DNA from: Flavobacterium sp. LPB0248
GTDB taxonomy: Bacteria > Bacteroidota > Bacteroidia > Flavobacteriales > Flavobacteriaceae
Length of the DNA: 64,000 nt
Direction: 5' to 3'
Assembly (NCBI RefSeq): GCF_013388355.1
Contig: NZ_CP058246.1
Span: 682,001 to 746,000, forward strand
Shown piece after piece: positions 26,585-34,140 of this stretch; within the stretch, counting starts at the first letter, position 1; every line of letters begins with the position of its first letter. The notes under the pieces are model-generated. The model did no database searches. It had not been told where the DNA came from and saw only the letters and a program-made list of their open reading frames with translations. The position numbers were made by a program, and so were the translations under genes.

Positions 26585-26607
26585 TGTCAGACTGAGCGAA
26601 GTTGAAG
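26585..26607 (+). repeat. Solo 23-base repeat, copy 2
   Basis: TGTCAGACTGAGCGAAGT and following bases; 20 of 23 identical to 25289-25311. Confidence 0.6.
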
Positions 26608-26614
26608 TCAAAAC

Positions 26615-26686
26615 CTTTGAACCTTTGTCACTTCGATCCTAAAAAACTTAGTCCCTTAGAATCTCAGAACCTTAGAACCTCAAAAA
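26615..26686 (+). repeat. Nine-unit octamer tandem array before coaD
   Basis: Nine consecutive 8-base units in strict register: CTTTGAAC, CTTTGTCA, CTTCGATC, CTAAAAAA, CTTAGTCC, CTTAGAAT, CTCAGAAC, CTTAGAAC, CTCAAAAA; then AA and the coaD ATG at 26689. The array is open in the coaD frame, which makes a false 29-codon N-terminal extension. Confidence 0.85.
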
Positions 26687-26688
26687 AA

Positions 26689-27147
26689 ATGCGAAAAGCC
26701 ATATTTCCAGGATCATTTGACCCAATTACATTAGGACATGAAGATATCATCAAAAGAGGAATTCCTTTATTTGATGAAATTATAATTGCAATTGGTGTCA
26801 ATGCCGAAAAAAAATACATGTTTTCCTTAGAAGAAAGAAAACGCTTTATTGAAGAAACTTTCAAAGACGAACCAAAAGTTTCTGTAATTACCTATGAAGG
26901 CCTAACGATTGATCTCGCTAAAAAAGAAAAAGCCAATTTCATTTTAAGAGGTTTGCGCAATCCTGCCGATTTCGAATTTGAAAAAGCCATTGCCCACACC
27001 AACAGAAAACTTTCGAAAATAGAAACCGTTTTCTTACTGACAGCTGCAAGTACCTCATTTATCAGTTCGAGCATTGTACGCGATGTATTGCGTCATGGTG
27101 GTGAATATGAAATGTTGGTTCCGAGTGCGGTTAGGGTTAAGAAATAA
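26689..27147 (+). CDS. coaD: Pantetheine-phosphate adenylyltransferase
   Basis: Penultimate step of CoA synthesis: 4'-phosphopantetheine + ATP to dephospho-CoA. The 152 residues start MRKAIFPGSFDPITLGHEDI, containing the nucleotidyltransferase GSFDP..GH motif, and include ILRGLRNPADFEFE and the STSFISSSIVRDVLRHGGE segment. Length is normal. The start is set at 26689, because the in-frame upstream extension is translated octamer repeat and not protein-like. In this spot near ddl the gene order is usual for flavobacteria. Confidence 0.97.
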   Translation: MRKAIFPGSFDPITLGHEDIIKRGIPLFDEIIIAIGVNAEKKYMFSLEERKRFIEETFKDEPKVSVITYEGLTIDLAKKEKANFILRGLRNPADFEFEKAIAHTNRKLSKIETVFLLTAASTSFISSSIVRDVLRHGGEYEMLVPSAVRVKK

Positions 27148-27181
27148 AAATCATTAAAAAACAACCCGAAACTATTACAAA

Positions 27182-28078
27182 ATGAAAAAAATAATTATAC
27201 TTTTTATTTTACTCTCTATTTCGAATAACTCTATATCCCAAAGCGTAATTGCGACGGTCTATAGCGGTCCCCATTTGATATTAGCTACTGATTGGTCAAG
27301 ATTTAGCACTAAAAGCATAATCGTAGAAAAAGTGGATGGAAGCAAAAGTAAAACATATTACTTTTCGACTCCTAGACCCATAAATCCAAGCGCAATGTTT
27401 GTTGAAGGTCTGGACAACGATTTCGAACAAGGCTCATCCGTAAAAGTTTACATCTTAAAACCTAAAATAAGTGGTATTACTTCTAATCAAATACAAGCAA
27501 CTGTCATTAGTGGACCACACTTAGAGAAAACAATTGATTGGTCTACCTATAGCAATAAAAATATACTTGTAGAAGAAACTAACGGACAGAATCAAAATAT
27601 CTATAAAGCAACCATCAATAGAAATTACAATCCCAATGCTATGGCAGTTCCTGATATGAATAATGACTATCCGCAAGGAACCATTGTAAATGTTTATACA
27701 ATAGAAGATCTAAGTTTCTTAAATAATAATATCGGCATTGGTACCAGTGTTCCTGTATATAAACTGGATGTCTGCGGAACAATCAGGGCTAAAGAAATAA
27801 AAGTGGATTTGCAAGGAGGTTGCGATTTTGTTTTTGAAAAGGACTATAAATTATTAGGACTTAATGAACTTGAATCCTTTGTAAATACTCATAAACATCT
27901 TCCAGAAATAGATTCAGAAAAAACAATGATTGAAAACGGACTAAATATGAAAGATTTTCAATTGAAATTATTACAAAAAATAGAAGAATTAACGCTATAT
28001 ACAATTCAGCAAAACAAAGAAATAAACACTCTAAAAAAGAAAGTTAATTCACTAGAATCCAAAAGCAAAAGAAAATAA
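27182..28078 (+). CDS. Exported protein with two internal repeats and a tail-fibre-like C-terminus
   Basis: A 298-residue protein with a signal peptide (MKKIIILFILLSISNNSISQ). Residues 22-92 and 100-172 are a tandem duplication (IATVYSGPHLILATDWS against IQATVISGPHLEKTIDWS, then NPSAM/NPNAM and VKVYIL/VNVYTI). The C-terminus (about 178-298) has NNIGIGTSVPVYKLDVCGTI, AKEIKVDLQGGCDFVFEKDY, THKHLPEI and a final coiled coil, the pattern found at the end of many Bacteroidetes surface proteins resembling phage tail fibres and trimeric chaperones. Likely surface-exposed; function unknown. It follows coaD by 34 bases. Confidence 0.75.
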   Translation: MKKIIILFILLSISNNSISQSVIATVYSGPHLILATDWSRFSTKSIIVEKVDGSKSKTYYFSTPRPINPSAMFVEGLDNDFEQGSSVKVYILKPKISGITSNQIQATVISGPHLEKTIDWSTYSNKNILVEETNGQNQNIYKATINRNYNPNAMAVPDMNNDYPQGTIVNVYTIEDLSFLNNNIGIGTSVPVYKLDVCGTIRAKEIKVDLQGGCDFVFEKDYKLLGLNELESFVNTHKHLPEIDSEKTMIENGLNMKDFQLKLLQKIEELTLYTIQQNKEINTLKKKVNSLESKSKRK

Positions 28079-28124
28079 CTTTTTAGTTTTTATTTGCTAT
28101 CTCAGCTAATAAAAATCAACAAAC

Positions 28125-28155
28125 TTGCCAGCGAAGCAAATTATAAGTAATTTCG
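28125..28155 (+). promoter_or_regulatory. Promoter of the PhnA gene: TTG-N20-TAATTTCG
   Basis: TTG at 28125-28127, spacer of 20, TAATTTCG at 28148-28155 (7 of 8 to TANNTTTG), 24 bases before ATG 28180. Confidence 0.5.
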
Positions 28156-28179
28156 CATTTTTAAAATAAACACCAAACA

Positions 28180-28758
28180 ATGAGTATCGAGAGAGAATTA
28201 AGCAAACGAAGCGGATCTAAATGTGAACTTTGCGGTAGTGAAGAAAATTTAAAAGTCTATCAAGTTTTGCCAACTAGAAAAGGCGGAATTGATGAAGCTG
28301 TATTAGCCTGCAACACTTGTATCGACCAAATCGAAAATCCAGATAATGTTGATTTAAATCACTGGAGATGCCTTAACGACAGCATGTGGAACGAAAATAT
28401 TCCTGTACAAGTTGTGGCTTGGAGAATGTTAAGCCGTATGCGTGCTGCGGGATGGCCACAAGAATTGCTTGATATGATGTATTTAGATGAAGACACTCTA
28501 GAATGGGCAAAAGCAACGGGAGAAGGCGAAGATGACGAAAATAAGTTAGTTCATCGTGACAGTAACGGCGTAGTACTACAACACGGAGATTCGGTTGTTT
28601 TAATCAAAGATCTTAAAGTTAAAGGTTCGAGCATGGTTGCCAAACAGGGAACCGCTGTTAGAAACATCCGTTTAGATCACGAAAACGCCGAATATATTGA
28701 AGGAAAAGTAGACGGACAGCAGATTGTGATTATTACACAGTATGTGAAAAAAATATAA
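28180..28758 (+). CDS. PhnA-domain (YjdM-like) zinc-ribbon protein
   Basis: A 192-residue protein. The N-terminus has a zinc ribbon, KCELCGSEENLKVYQVLP with CNTCIDQ, and the C-terminal third (about 125-190) is the PhnA domain: LVHRDSNGVVLQHGDSVVLI, KDLKVKGSSMVAKQGT, VDGQQIVIITQYVKK. Despite the name the family has not been shown to degrade phosphonates. The gene stands alone with its own promoter. It is followed by a face-to-face pair of octamer arrays. Confidence 0.85.
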   Translation: MSIERELSKRSGSKCELCGSEENLKVYQVLPTRKGGIDEAVLACNTCIDQIENPDNVDLNHWRCLNDSMWNENIPVQVVAWRMLSRMRAAGWPQELLDMMYLDEDTLEWAKATGEGEDDENKLVHRDSNGVVLQHGDSVVLIKDLKVKGSSMVAKQGTAVRNIRLDHENAEYIEGKVDGQQIVIITQYVKKI

Positions 28759-28766
28759 TTTTTGAG

Positions 28767-28858
28767 GTTCAGAGAAACAAAGAGACAAAGGTGCAAAGTT
28801 TCCAAACTAAAATAAAATCTTTGTCCCTTTGTAACTCTGAGCCTTTGAACCTAAAACA
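28767..28858. repeat. Face-to-face pair of octamer arrays
   Basis: Minus-strand units CTTTGCAC, CTTTGTCT, CTTTGTTT, CTCTGAAC (28798 down to 28767) face plus-strand units CTTTGTCC, CTTTGTAA, CTCTGAGC, CTTTGAAC, CTAAAACA (28819-28858), with 20 bases between. The two halves could fold on each other. Octamer class CTTTGNNN. Confidence 0.8.
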
Positions 28859-28859
28859 A

Positions 28860-28890
28860 AAAAAGCTGTTCTATTAGAACAGCTTTTTTT
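28860..28890. terminator. Bidirectional terminator
   Basis: GCTGTTCT (28865-28872), loop ATT, AGAACAGC (28876-28883), with an A-run before and a T-run after. It lies between convergent genes. Confidence 0.9.
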
Positions 28891-28905
28891 GTTTATTCTT
28901 GAAAA

Positions 28906-29349
28906 TTATTTCTGGAATAATTTATTGATTTGGTCTTTTACGAATGGCTCAGAAACATTGTTTGTTGCTGCGTCTCTTTCTTTACCAGAAACCATAAATT
29001 GAACTGTAGCTTTGTCTGGAACCACATTTCCTGTGTAGTGCAACCAAATATAGTTGTTAGGTAACTCTAATTTGATATCGTACAATGGAGAAGCTGTAAA
29101 TCCGCCCATGATAATGTTATATAAAGAATTATAAGCATTATCTATGTTTTTAAATGAAAATTTTCTCAAAGTCGAATCGTCATCACTTTGAACGATAGTG
29201 TAATACACAGTGTATTCGTCACCAATTTTCTGAATGTAGTTGTTATTTACTTTTCCTAATTTTTCTACAGGAACTGTTTCTAGAACCTTAACCTGTGCAA
29301 ACGAAATAAAAGTAAAAAACAATGCGGCAAGAGTAATAATCTTTTTCAT
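28906..29349 (-). CDS. Small exported protein, unknown function
   Basis: A 147-residue protein with a clear signal peptide (MKKIITLAALFFTFISFAQ). The mature part has no cysteines and no membrane segment and ends VKDQINKLFQK. No family recognised; probably periplasmic. It has a shared terminator with the PhnA gene. Confidence 0.7.
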   Translation of the reverse strand: MKKIITLAALFFTFISFAQVKVLETVPVEKLGKVNNNYIQKIGDEYTVYYTIVQSDDDSTLRKFSFKNIDNAYNSLYNIIMGGFTASPLYDIKLELPNNYIWLHYTGNVVPDKATVQFMVSGKERDAATNNVSEPFVKDQINKLFQK

Positions 29350-29569
29350 ATAGTATTTGGGGTTACAATTTTACGAACACAAAAAAACATAGAAATATTG
29401 AAAAAACACCTATCAATTCGTTATTTTTTTAACATAAAATTGTAAAACTTAGCCACTCACTTCTAAACTATTGAAATACAATAAAATAAACACCAAAAAT
29501 TAAAATTACAAATTCCAATCTTCATGTCTACATCTTGCTTATCGCATCTTTCCTTTTAATTAACTAAAA

Positions 29570-30931
29570 TCAATACTTCCCTTTCTTCTCCTCCTCTACT
29601 TTCTTGATGACATTTCGGGCAACTTCGATTTTAAACTTCTTGCCTTTCATTTTTTCATCCTTGATATTTTTCAGAAGTTCTTTTACTTTATTGTATTTTA
29701 CGGCAGCAAACGAAACAAAATCTTTTACTTCAATTAAACCTAAATCGTCTTTTTCTAATTTTCCTTTTTGAGAAAAGAAGCCTACAATGTCAAATTTATT
29801 CAACTTGGTTTTCTTTCCGCCACTGATGTAAATAGTCTGAAATTGAGGCGGATTCGGAAGCGAAACTTTTCCTTCAACATCCAAAACCTTCATTTCATAA
29901 TCTATATAATCTAGTTGCTTTTCACTTTCGTGAATGATAATATACGCCGTTCCTGTTGCTTGCATACGCGCCGTACGACCATTTCTATGTGTAAACTCGT
30001 CTTCTTTTAATGGCAGATGATAATGAATAACATGTTTCATTTCTGGAATATCCAAACCTCTTGCTGCCAAATCGGTTGTAACCAAATACGTTACACTTCC
30101 GTTTCTAAACTGAATCAGCGCACGCTCACGTTCTTCTTGATCCATTCCGCCATGATAATACACCGAATAGATTCCTTTTTCGTTTAACGTGTCACTAATA
30201 CGTTCTGCCGCATCGCGATGGTTACAGAAAATAATTGCTGATTCTGATTTCAATGAACAAATCAAATTGAATAAACTCTCCAATTTATCTTTTGATAGCG
30301 AAATCACCATTTTCATAGATAGATTGGCTTTTTCTTCTTCCTCTGGAATAAAATCTAAAACCGTCGGATTAACAACTCTTGTATATTTCGGAATCTCAAT
30401 ATCTGAAGTTGCTGAAACTAAAACTCTCTTATTGACTTTTGGTAATCTCCCAATGATAAAAGACATTTGCTCGTGAAACCCTAATTGAAGTGATTTATCA
30501 AACTCGTCTAAAATTAAAATCTGAATTTTATCGGTTCTAAAAGTTTCTCTGTCAATATGATCGGCAATTCTTCCAGGCGTTCCAATTAAAACCGCTGGCG
30601 GATTGCTTAAGTTTTTGATTTCAGTGTCAATTGAATGTCCGCCATAACAAATATTTACTTTGTACTGCGTTCCCATTTTTTTCCAAACTTGTTCGATTTG
30701 AAGCCCTAATTCACGTGACGGAACCAAAATTAAACATTGAACAGAAAGAATTTCAGGCTGTAACAATTCTAAAATAGGAAGCAAAAAAGCTAATGTTTTT
30801 CCAGATCCTGTTGGAGAAAGTAATAAAACGTTGTTTTCGTTTAAAATAGCATCGTGTGCCATTTCCTGCATTTCGTTCAGGCTCTGAATTCCTAAATTCG
30901 AAAGTATATCGTTGGAATGGTGTTTTTTCAT
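29570..30931 (-). CDS. DEAD-box RNA helicase, DbpA-like
   Basis: A 453-residue ATP-dependent RNA helicase, probably in ribosome assembly. Motifs: Walker A SPTGSGKT, PSRELGLQ, GTPGRI, motif II DEFD in place of DEAD, SAT, IFCNHRDAAE, TDLAARGLDIP and HRNGRTAR. Residues about 370-440 resemble the DbpA RNA-binding domain (TIYISGGKKTKLNKFDIVGF). The start is taken at 30931 (MKKHHSNDIL), nine codons inside the longest frame: a perfect -7 box TACTTTTG (30936-30943) ends 4 bases before it, inside the would-be extension, so the mRNA is probably leaderless. Confidence 0.9.
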   Translation of the reverse strand: MKKHHSNDILSNLGIQSLNEMQEMAHDAILNENNVLLLSPTGSGKTLAFLLPILELLQPEILSVQCLILVPSRELGLQIEQVWKKMGTQYKVNICYGGHSIDTEIKNLSNPPAVLIGTPGRIADHIDRETFRTDKIQILILDEFDKSLQLGFHEQMSFIIGRLPKVNKRVLVSATSDIEIPKYTRVVNPTVLDFIPEEEEKANLSMKMVISLSKDKLESLFNLICSLKSESAIIFCNHRDAAERISDTLNEKGIYSVYYHGGMDQEERERALIQFRNGSVTYLVTTDLAARGLDIPEMKHVIHYHLPLKEDEFTHRNGRTARMQATGTAYIIIHESEKQLDYIDYEMKVLDVEGKVSLPNPPQFQTIYISGGKKTKLNKFDIVGFFSQKGKLEKDDLGLIEVKDFVSFAAVKYNKVKELLKNIKDEKMKGKKFKIEVARNVIKKVEEEKKGKY

Positions 30932-30935
30932 GCTG

Positions 30936-30943
30936 CAAAAGTA
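30936..30943 (-). promoter_or_regulatory. -7 box TACTTTTG, four bases before the helicase ATG
   Basis: Minus strand reads TACTTTTG, CAGC, ATG. Same four-base spacing as at pyrE and the XRE gene. No clean -33 TTG at 17-20 bases. Confidence 0.5.
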
Positions 30944-30952
30944 ATTAAAAGG

Positions 30953-30982
30953 TTTCAAGTTTCAGGTTTTCTTTGTTTCAAG
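30953..30982 (-). repeat. Heptamer repeat before the DEAD helicase
   Basis: Plus-strand TTTCAAG (30953), TTTCAGG (30960) and TTTCAAG (30976), i.e. CTTGAAA, CCTGAAA and CTTGAAA on the helicase strand. They mirror the array at 31130-31151 on the other side of the same spacer. Confidence 0.7.
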
Positions 30983-31023
30983 TTCTCTTAACGGCAATTC
31001 CAATAGCTATCGAAAAAATTTTT

Positions 31024-31104
31024 TCTCGCAGATTTTGCAGATCAAGCAGATTAAATTTCAAATACCAAAATAAAAAATCTCCTAAATCTGCAAAATCTGC
31101 GAGA
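31024..31104. repeat. Hairpin element with perfect 19-bp arms
   Basis: 31024-31042 (TCTCGCAGATTTTGCAGAT) is exactly complementary to 31086-31104, with 43 bases between that include further AGCAGATT/AAATCT words. Lies between the divergent helicase and peptidase genes. No T-run follows, so it is not a standard terminator. Confidence 0.8.
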
Positions 31105-31129
31105 GACTAATAACCACAAAGCGTATCAA

Positions 31130-31151
31130 CTTGAAACTTGAAACCTGAAAC
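31130..31151 (+). repeat. Heptamer repeat before the M14 peptidase gene
   Basis: CTTGAAA, CTTGAAA, CCTGAAA at 31130, 31137 and 31144 in exact 7-base register. Confidence 0.7.
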
Positions 31152-31163
31152 AAATAAAACTAT

Positions 31164-31171
31164 TATATTTG
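31164..31171 (+). promoter_or_regulatory. -7 box TATATTTG for the M14 peptidase
   Basis: Full match to TANNTTTG, 20 bases before ATG 31192. The nearest TTG (31138-31140) is 23 bases upstream and lies in the heptamer repeat. Confidence 0.5.
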
Positions 31172-31191
31172 ACCATCAAAAAACCAAAACC

Positions 31192-32919
31192 ATGAAACTT
31201 TTTACATTTCTCTTTTCACTTTTCACCATCACTATTTCCGCTCAAAACAATAAGAAATACGATACCTTTTTTGAGAAAGGAAACGGAAATCAATCTGCTT
31301 CTTATCAGGAAACTATCGCTTACTGGAAAATGCTTGCTGCTGATTTCCCAACGATTCAAATGAAAGAAATGGGACTGACAGATTCTGGTGAACCTCTACA
31401 CATGATTACCTTCAATCCTGACAAGGAATTTGATTTTGATAAAATCCAGAAAACCAAAGCCGTTTTGTTTGTCAATAACGGAATCCACGCTGGAGAACCT
31501 GACGGAATCGACGCGACAATGCAATTTTACAGAGATTTGGCAACAGGAAAAATGAAAGCGCCAAAAAACACCGTTTTGGTTACCATTCCAGTTTATAATA
31601 TTGGCGGAGCTTTAAATCGAAATTCTACAACTCGCGCCAACCAAGACGGACCAGAAATTTATGGTTTTAGAGGAAATGCAAGAAACTATGATTTGAATCG
31701 TGATTTAATGAAATCGGATACTCGAAATACAAAAAGTTTTGTGGAAATTTTCCAGAAAATAAACGCCGATGTTTTTATCGATAACCATGTAAGTAACGGC
31801 TCTGATTATCAATACAAACTGACGTACATCATGACACAGCACAACAAACTGGGAACAGTTTTGGGCGATTTTATGAATAACGAAATGATGCCGGCTTTGG
31901 TAAAAGATCTTCAGAAAAAGAAAATCGAAACTACGCCTTATGTCGATTCTTTTAAAGATACACCAGACAAAGGTTTTGGGCAGTTTGTCGATAGTCCACG
32001 ATATACAACGGGTTACACTTCATTGTTTAATACGATTGGTTTTGTGGTCGAAACACACATGCTGAAAAAATATGCCGAACGTGTAAAAATGACCTACGAA
32101 TACATGAAATCGACTTTGGATTTTACCGATGCTAATTATCAAAAAATAAAAGATTTAAGAGTACAGAATTTAGAGCAATATCAGCCAAAAAAATCATACA
32201 CTTTAAAATGGGAATTGGACAGTACAAAAGCGACTACTTTTTCGTTTTTAGGTTATGAAGCAGGTTACAAAAAAAGCGACGCTACAACAGGAAATCGTTT
32301 GTATTACGACCGCACAAAACCGTACAAAAAAGATGTTACGTACATTAAAGAGTTTAAATCGATTAAAGAAGTCATGATTCCGACTGCTTATGTTGTTCCA
32401 AGAGGATATTGGAACATTATCGATCTTTTAAAAAACAATAATATTTCCTTTAAACAAATTAAAAACGATACGATTATTGAAGTCGAAAGCTACAGAATTG
32501 CCGATTTTAAAACCGTTCCGTCTGCTTATGAAGGGCATTATTTGCACAGAAACACAACCGTAACTTCTAAAATCGTTAAAATGGCTTTCGCCAAAGGAGA
32601 TTACATCGTGCCAACAAACCAAAAAGGCGTAAAATATCTTTTAGAAGCTTTTGAGCCAGAAGGCGTTGATTCGTTTTTTAACTGGAATTTCTTTGATGCT
32701 ATTTTACAGCAAAAAGAGCATTACTCAGAATATATTTTTGAAGATACTGCTGGACAACTATTAAAAGAAAACCCAGCTCTAAAAGCAGAATTAGAAACAA
32801 AAAAGCAAAACGACCGCGAGTTTGCTAAAAGTGCAGAAGCGCAATTGGATTGGATTTACAAGCATTCTGTTTATTATGAAAAGGCGCATATGCAGTATCC
32901 TGTTTATCGCGTTTTGTAG
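31192..32919 (+). CDS. Exported M14-family zinc metallocarboxypeptidase
   Basis: A 575-residue secreted or periplasmic peptidase. Signal peptide MKLFTFLFSLFTITISAQ; M14 domain with the zinc pair in NNGIHAGEPDGID (HxxE), RNYDLNRDLMK (substrate-binding Arg/Asn), the third zinc ligand His in DNHVSNGSDY, and the catalytic Glu probably in FVVETHMLKKY. The C-terminal 230 residues form an extra domain of unknown role. The start at 31192 excludes an in-frame TTG extension that is just translated heptamer repeat. Confidence 0.9.
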   Translation: MKLFTFLFSLFTITISAQNNKKYDTFFEKGNGNQSASYQETIAYWKMLAADFPTIQMKEMGLTDSGEPLHMITFNPDKEFDFDKIQKTKAVLFVNNGIHAGEPDGIDATMQFYRDLATGKMKAPKNTVLVTIPVYNIGGALNRNSTTRANQDGPEIYGFRGNARNYDLNRDLMKSDTRNTKSFVEIFQKINADVFIDNHVSNGSDYQYKLTYIMTQHNKLGTVLGDFMNNEMMPALVKDLQKKKIETTPYVDSFKDTPDKGFGQFVDSPRYTTGYTSLFNTIGFVVETHMLKKYAERVKMTYEYMKSTLDFTDANYQKIKDLRVQNLEQYQPKKSYTLKWELDSTKATTFSFLGYEAGYKKSDATTGNRLYYDRTKPYKKDVTYIKEFKSIKEVMIPTAYVVPRGYWNIIDLLKNNNISFKQIKNDTIIEVESYRIADFKTVPSAYEGHYLHRNTTVTSKIVKMAFAKGDYIVPTNQKGVKYLLEAFEPEGVDSFFNWNFFDAILQQKEHYSEYIFEDTAGQLLKENPALKAELETKKQNDREFAKSAEAQLDWIYKHSVYYEKAHMQYPVYRVL

Positions 32920-33056
32920 ATTTTTTATTGCTTTTTTTTTAACGCAAAGTGCGCTAAGTTTTTTTGATTTTGATTGGGTTTTGTTTGCGATAAGAACGCA
33001 AAGCTATAAGTGTACAACTTTGTCAAAATTCTTGCTCAAAGTTTTGTTGCACAACG

Positions 33057-33160
33057 TTTGTCATTTCGAGGAACGAGAAATCATACTCGTAGCTCGACAA
33101 AGATTGTCAATATTCTGCATGGAATTACTAGTGTGATTTCTCGTTCCTCGAAATGACAAA
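33057..33160. repeat. 104-bp hairpin element, copy A
   Basis: Arms 33057-33083 and 33134-33160 are perfectly complementary over 27 bases. The outer part of the arm is TTTGTCATTTCGA, then the copy-specific GGAAC, then GAGAAATC. The 50-base centre contains ACAAAGATTGTCAATATT (33097-33114). Copy B at 37126-37233 has the same outer and inner arm sequence, a similar centre, and a different but again self-complementary arm middle. Confidence 0.9.
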
Positions 33161-33188
33161 ATATTCTGTAATTTTAAAAAAATTGAAA

Positions 33189-33527
33189 ATGCCATACAAA
33201 CTTTTTCTCGACGATATTAGAGATGTAAACATCGTTTACAAAAATCTAACTAATGATGATTTTGTTATAGTTAGAAATTTTGAGGATTTTAAAGCCGTAA
33301 TTCTAGAAAAAGGACTTCCTGAATTAATTAGTTTTGATAATGATTTAGGTCTCGATGCAAATGATCAAGTTGCCGAAGATGGTTACGCTTGCGCTAAATG
33401 GCTGGTTTATGAATCTGGAATTGATTTGCAAAATTTAATGTTTAATGTGCATTCTGCGAACCCTGTCGCTAGCCAGCAAATTCAAGGCCTATTAGATAAT
33501 TACATTAAACATTTGAAATCACAATAA
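33189..33527 (+). CDS. Cyclic-phosphate processing receiver-domain protein
   Basis: A 112-residue stand-alone receiver-like domain: MPYKLFLDDIRDV (acidic pair DD), LISFDNDLGLD (central Asp), YACAKWLVYE and FNVHSANPVAS. This is the pattern of the cPPR receiver family (PF20274), predicted to process cyclic phosphates or phospho-signals rather than act in two-component relay. Start at 33189; the longer frame would run into AT-rich spacer. It follows hairpin element A by 28 bases and has no operon partner. Confidence 0.82.
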   Translation: MPYKLFLDDIRDVNIVYKNLTNDDFVIVRNFEDFKAVILEKGLPELISFDNDLGLDANDQVAEDGYACAKWLVYESGIDLQNLMFNVHSANPVASQQIQGLLDNYIKHLKSQ

Positions 33528-33656
33528 TTCAGATTTACATTCCTTCATGTAACAAAAGTAACTATAAAAAGCGAGGATGTTTTATTTTGTGGGCACACAT
33601 TACAAATCCGCGCTATCGGAAAGAGACGCTCGCGCCAGCTACAATAAACCAAACAA

Positions 33657-33692
33657 AAAAGCCTAATAAAAAACAACTTTTATTAGGCTTTT
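33657..33692. terminator. Bidirectional terminator
   Basis: GCCTAATAAAA (33661-33671) pairs with TTTTATTAGGC (33678-33688), A-run before and TTTT after. It lies between the receiver gene (+) and XRE gene (-). A GC-rich patch (33608-33641, CCGCGCTATCGG, CGCTCGCGCCAGC) precedes it. Confidence 0.88.
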
Positions 33693-33716
33693 CTATATCC
33701 AAAAAGAACAAAAAAC

Positions 33717-34136
33717 TTATTTATCCTTCAATATTTTTTCTAAGTACTCCACTTTATCTTTTTCAGCTTGAACCAAACGTTCGTAAAGCTTTTTATTTTC
33801 TTCGTAAACTTCAACTAGCTTATCAAGCGGATTGAAATTACATACATTATTGGTTCCGAAATTAGTGCCATGACTTCCACTATTGTCATAGAAATTATTA
33901 AAAAAATTAATTGCTGCTTCGTCTGAAAAGTTTTTTAGCGCTTCAACAGTTACTCCTAAAGCTTTAGCAATTTGCTTTAACTTTTCATCATCAATCTCTT
34001 CGCTATTTTCTAAAGCTGAAACAGTTTGTTGGCTCATTCCTAAAGCCTGTGCCAAAGCTTCTTGCTTCATGTCACGAAGTTCACGAATTCGGCTTATTTT
34101 TCGCCCTATATGGCTTGGTTTTGTATGTGTGCTCAT
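33717..34136 (-). CDS. XRE-family transcriptional regulator
   Basis: A 139-residue protein: HTH_3 domain at about 12-70 (IGRKISRIRELRDMKQEALA, QALGMSQQTVSALEN, LGVTVEAL), then a linker and a C-terminal coiled coil (LVEVYEENKKLYERLVQAEK). A perfect promoter TTTG-N17-TATCTTTG ends 4 bases before the ATG, predicting a leaderless mRNA. Nested dyads 40-100 bases upstream suggest autoregulation. No toxin or phage gene lies adjacent. Confidence 0.88.
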   Translation of the reverse strand: MSTHTKPSHIGRKISRIRELRDMKQEALAQALGMSQQTVSALENSEEIDDEKLKQIAKALGVTVEALKNFSDEAAINFFNNFYDNSGSHGTNFGTNNVCNFNPLDKLVEVYEENKKLYERLVQAEKDKVEYLEKILKDK

Positions 34137-34140
34137 AAGT

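Noticed and set aside
26615-26686. CRISPR-like array
   Set aside because: Units of 8 bases without unique 25-40 base spacers, and no cas genes in the window.
26602-26688. 29-codon N-terminal extension of coaD
   Set aside because: Encoded by the octamer array, and CoaD proteins begin at the nucleotidyltransferase strand (MRKAIFPGSFDP).
31138-31191. 18-codon TTG-initiated extension of the M14 peptidase
   Set aside because: Begins in the heptamer repeat and would bury the signal peptide and the -7 box.
33057-33160. Rho-independent terminator reading of the hairpin element
   Set aside because: Arms are far too long, the centre is 50 bases and no T-run follows; a second copy with different arms shows it is a repeat.
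33587-33835. 82-codon frame on plus across the terminator into the XRE gene
   Set aside because: It runs through a terminator and then antisense to the XRE C-terminus.
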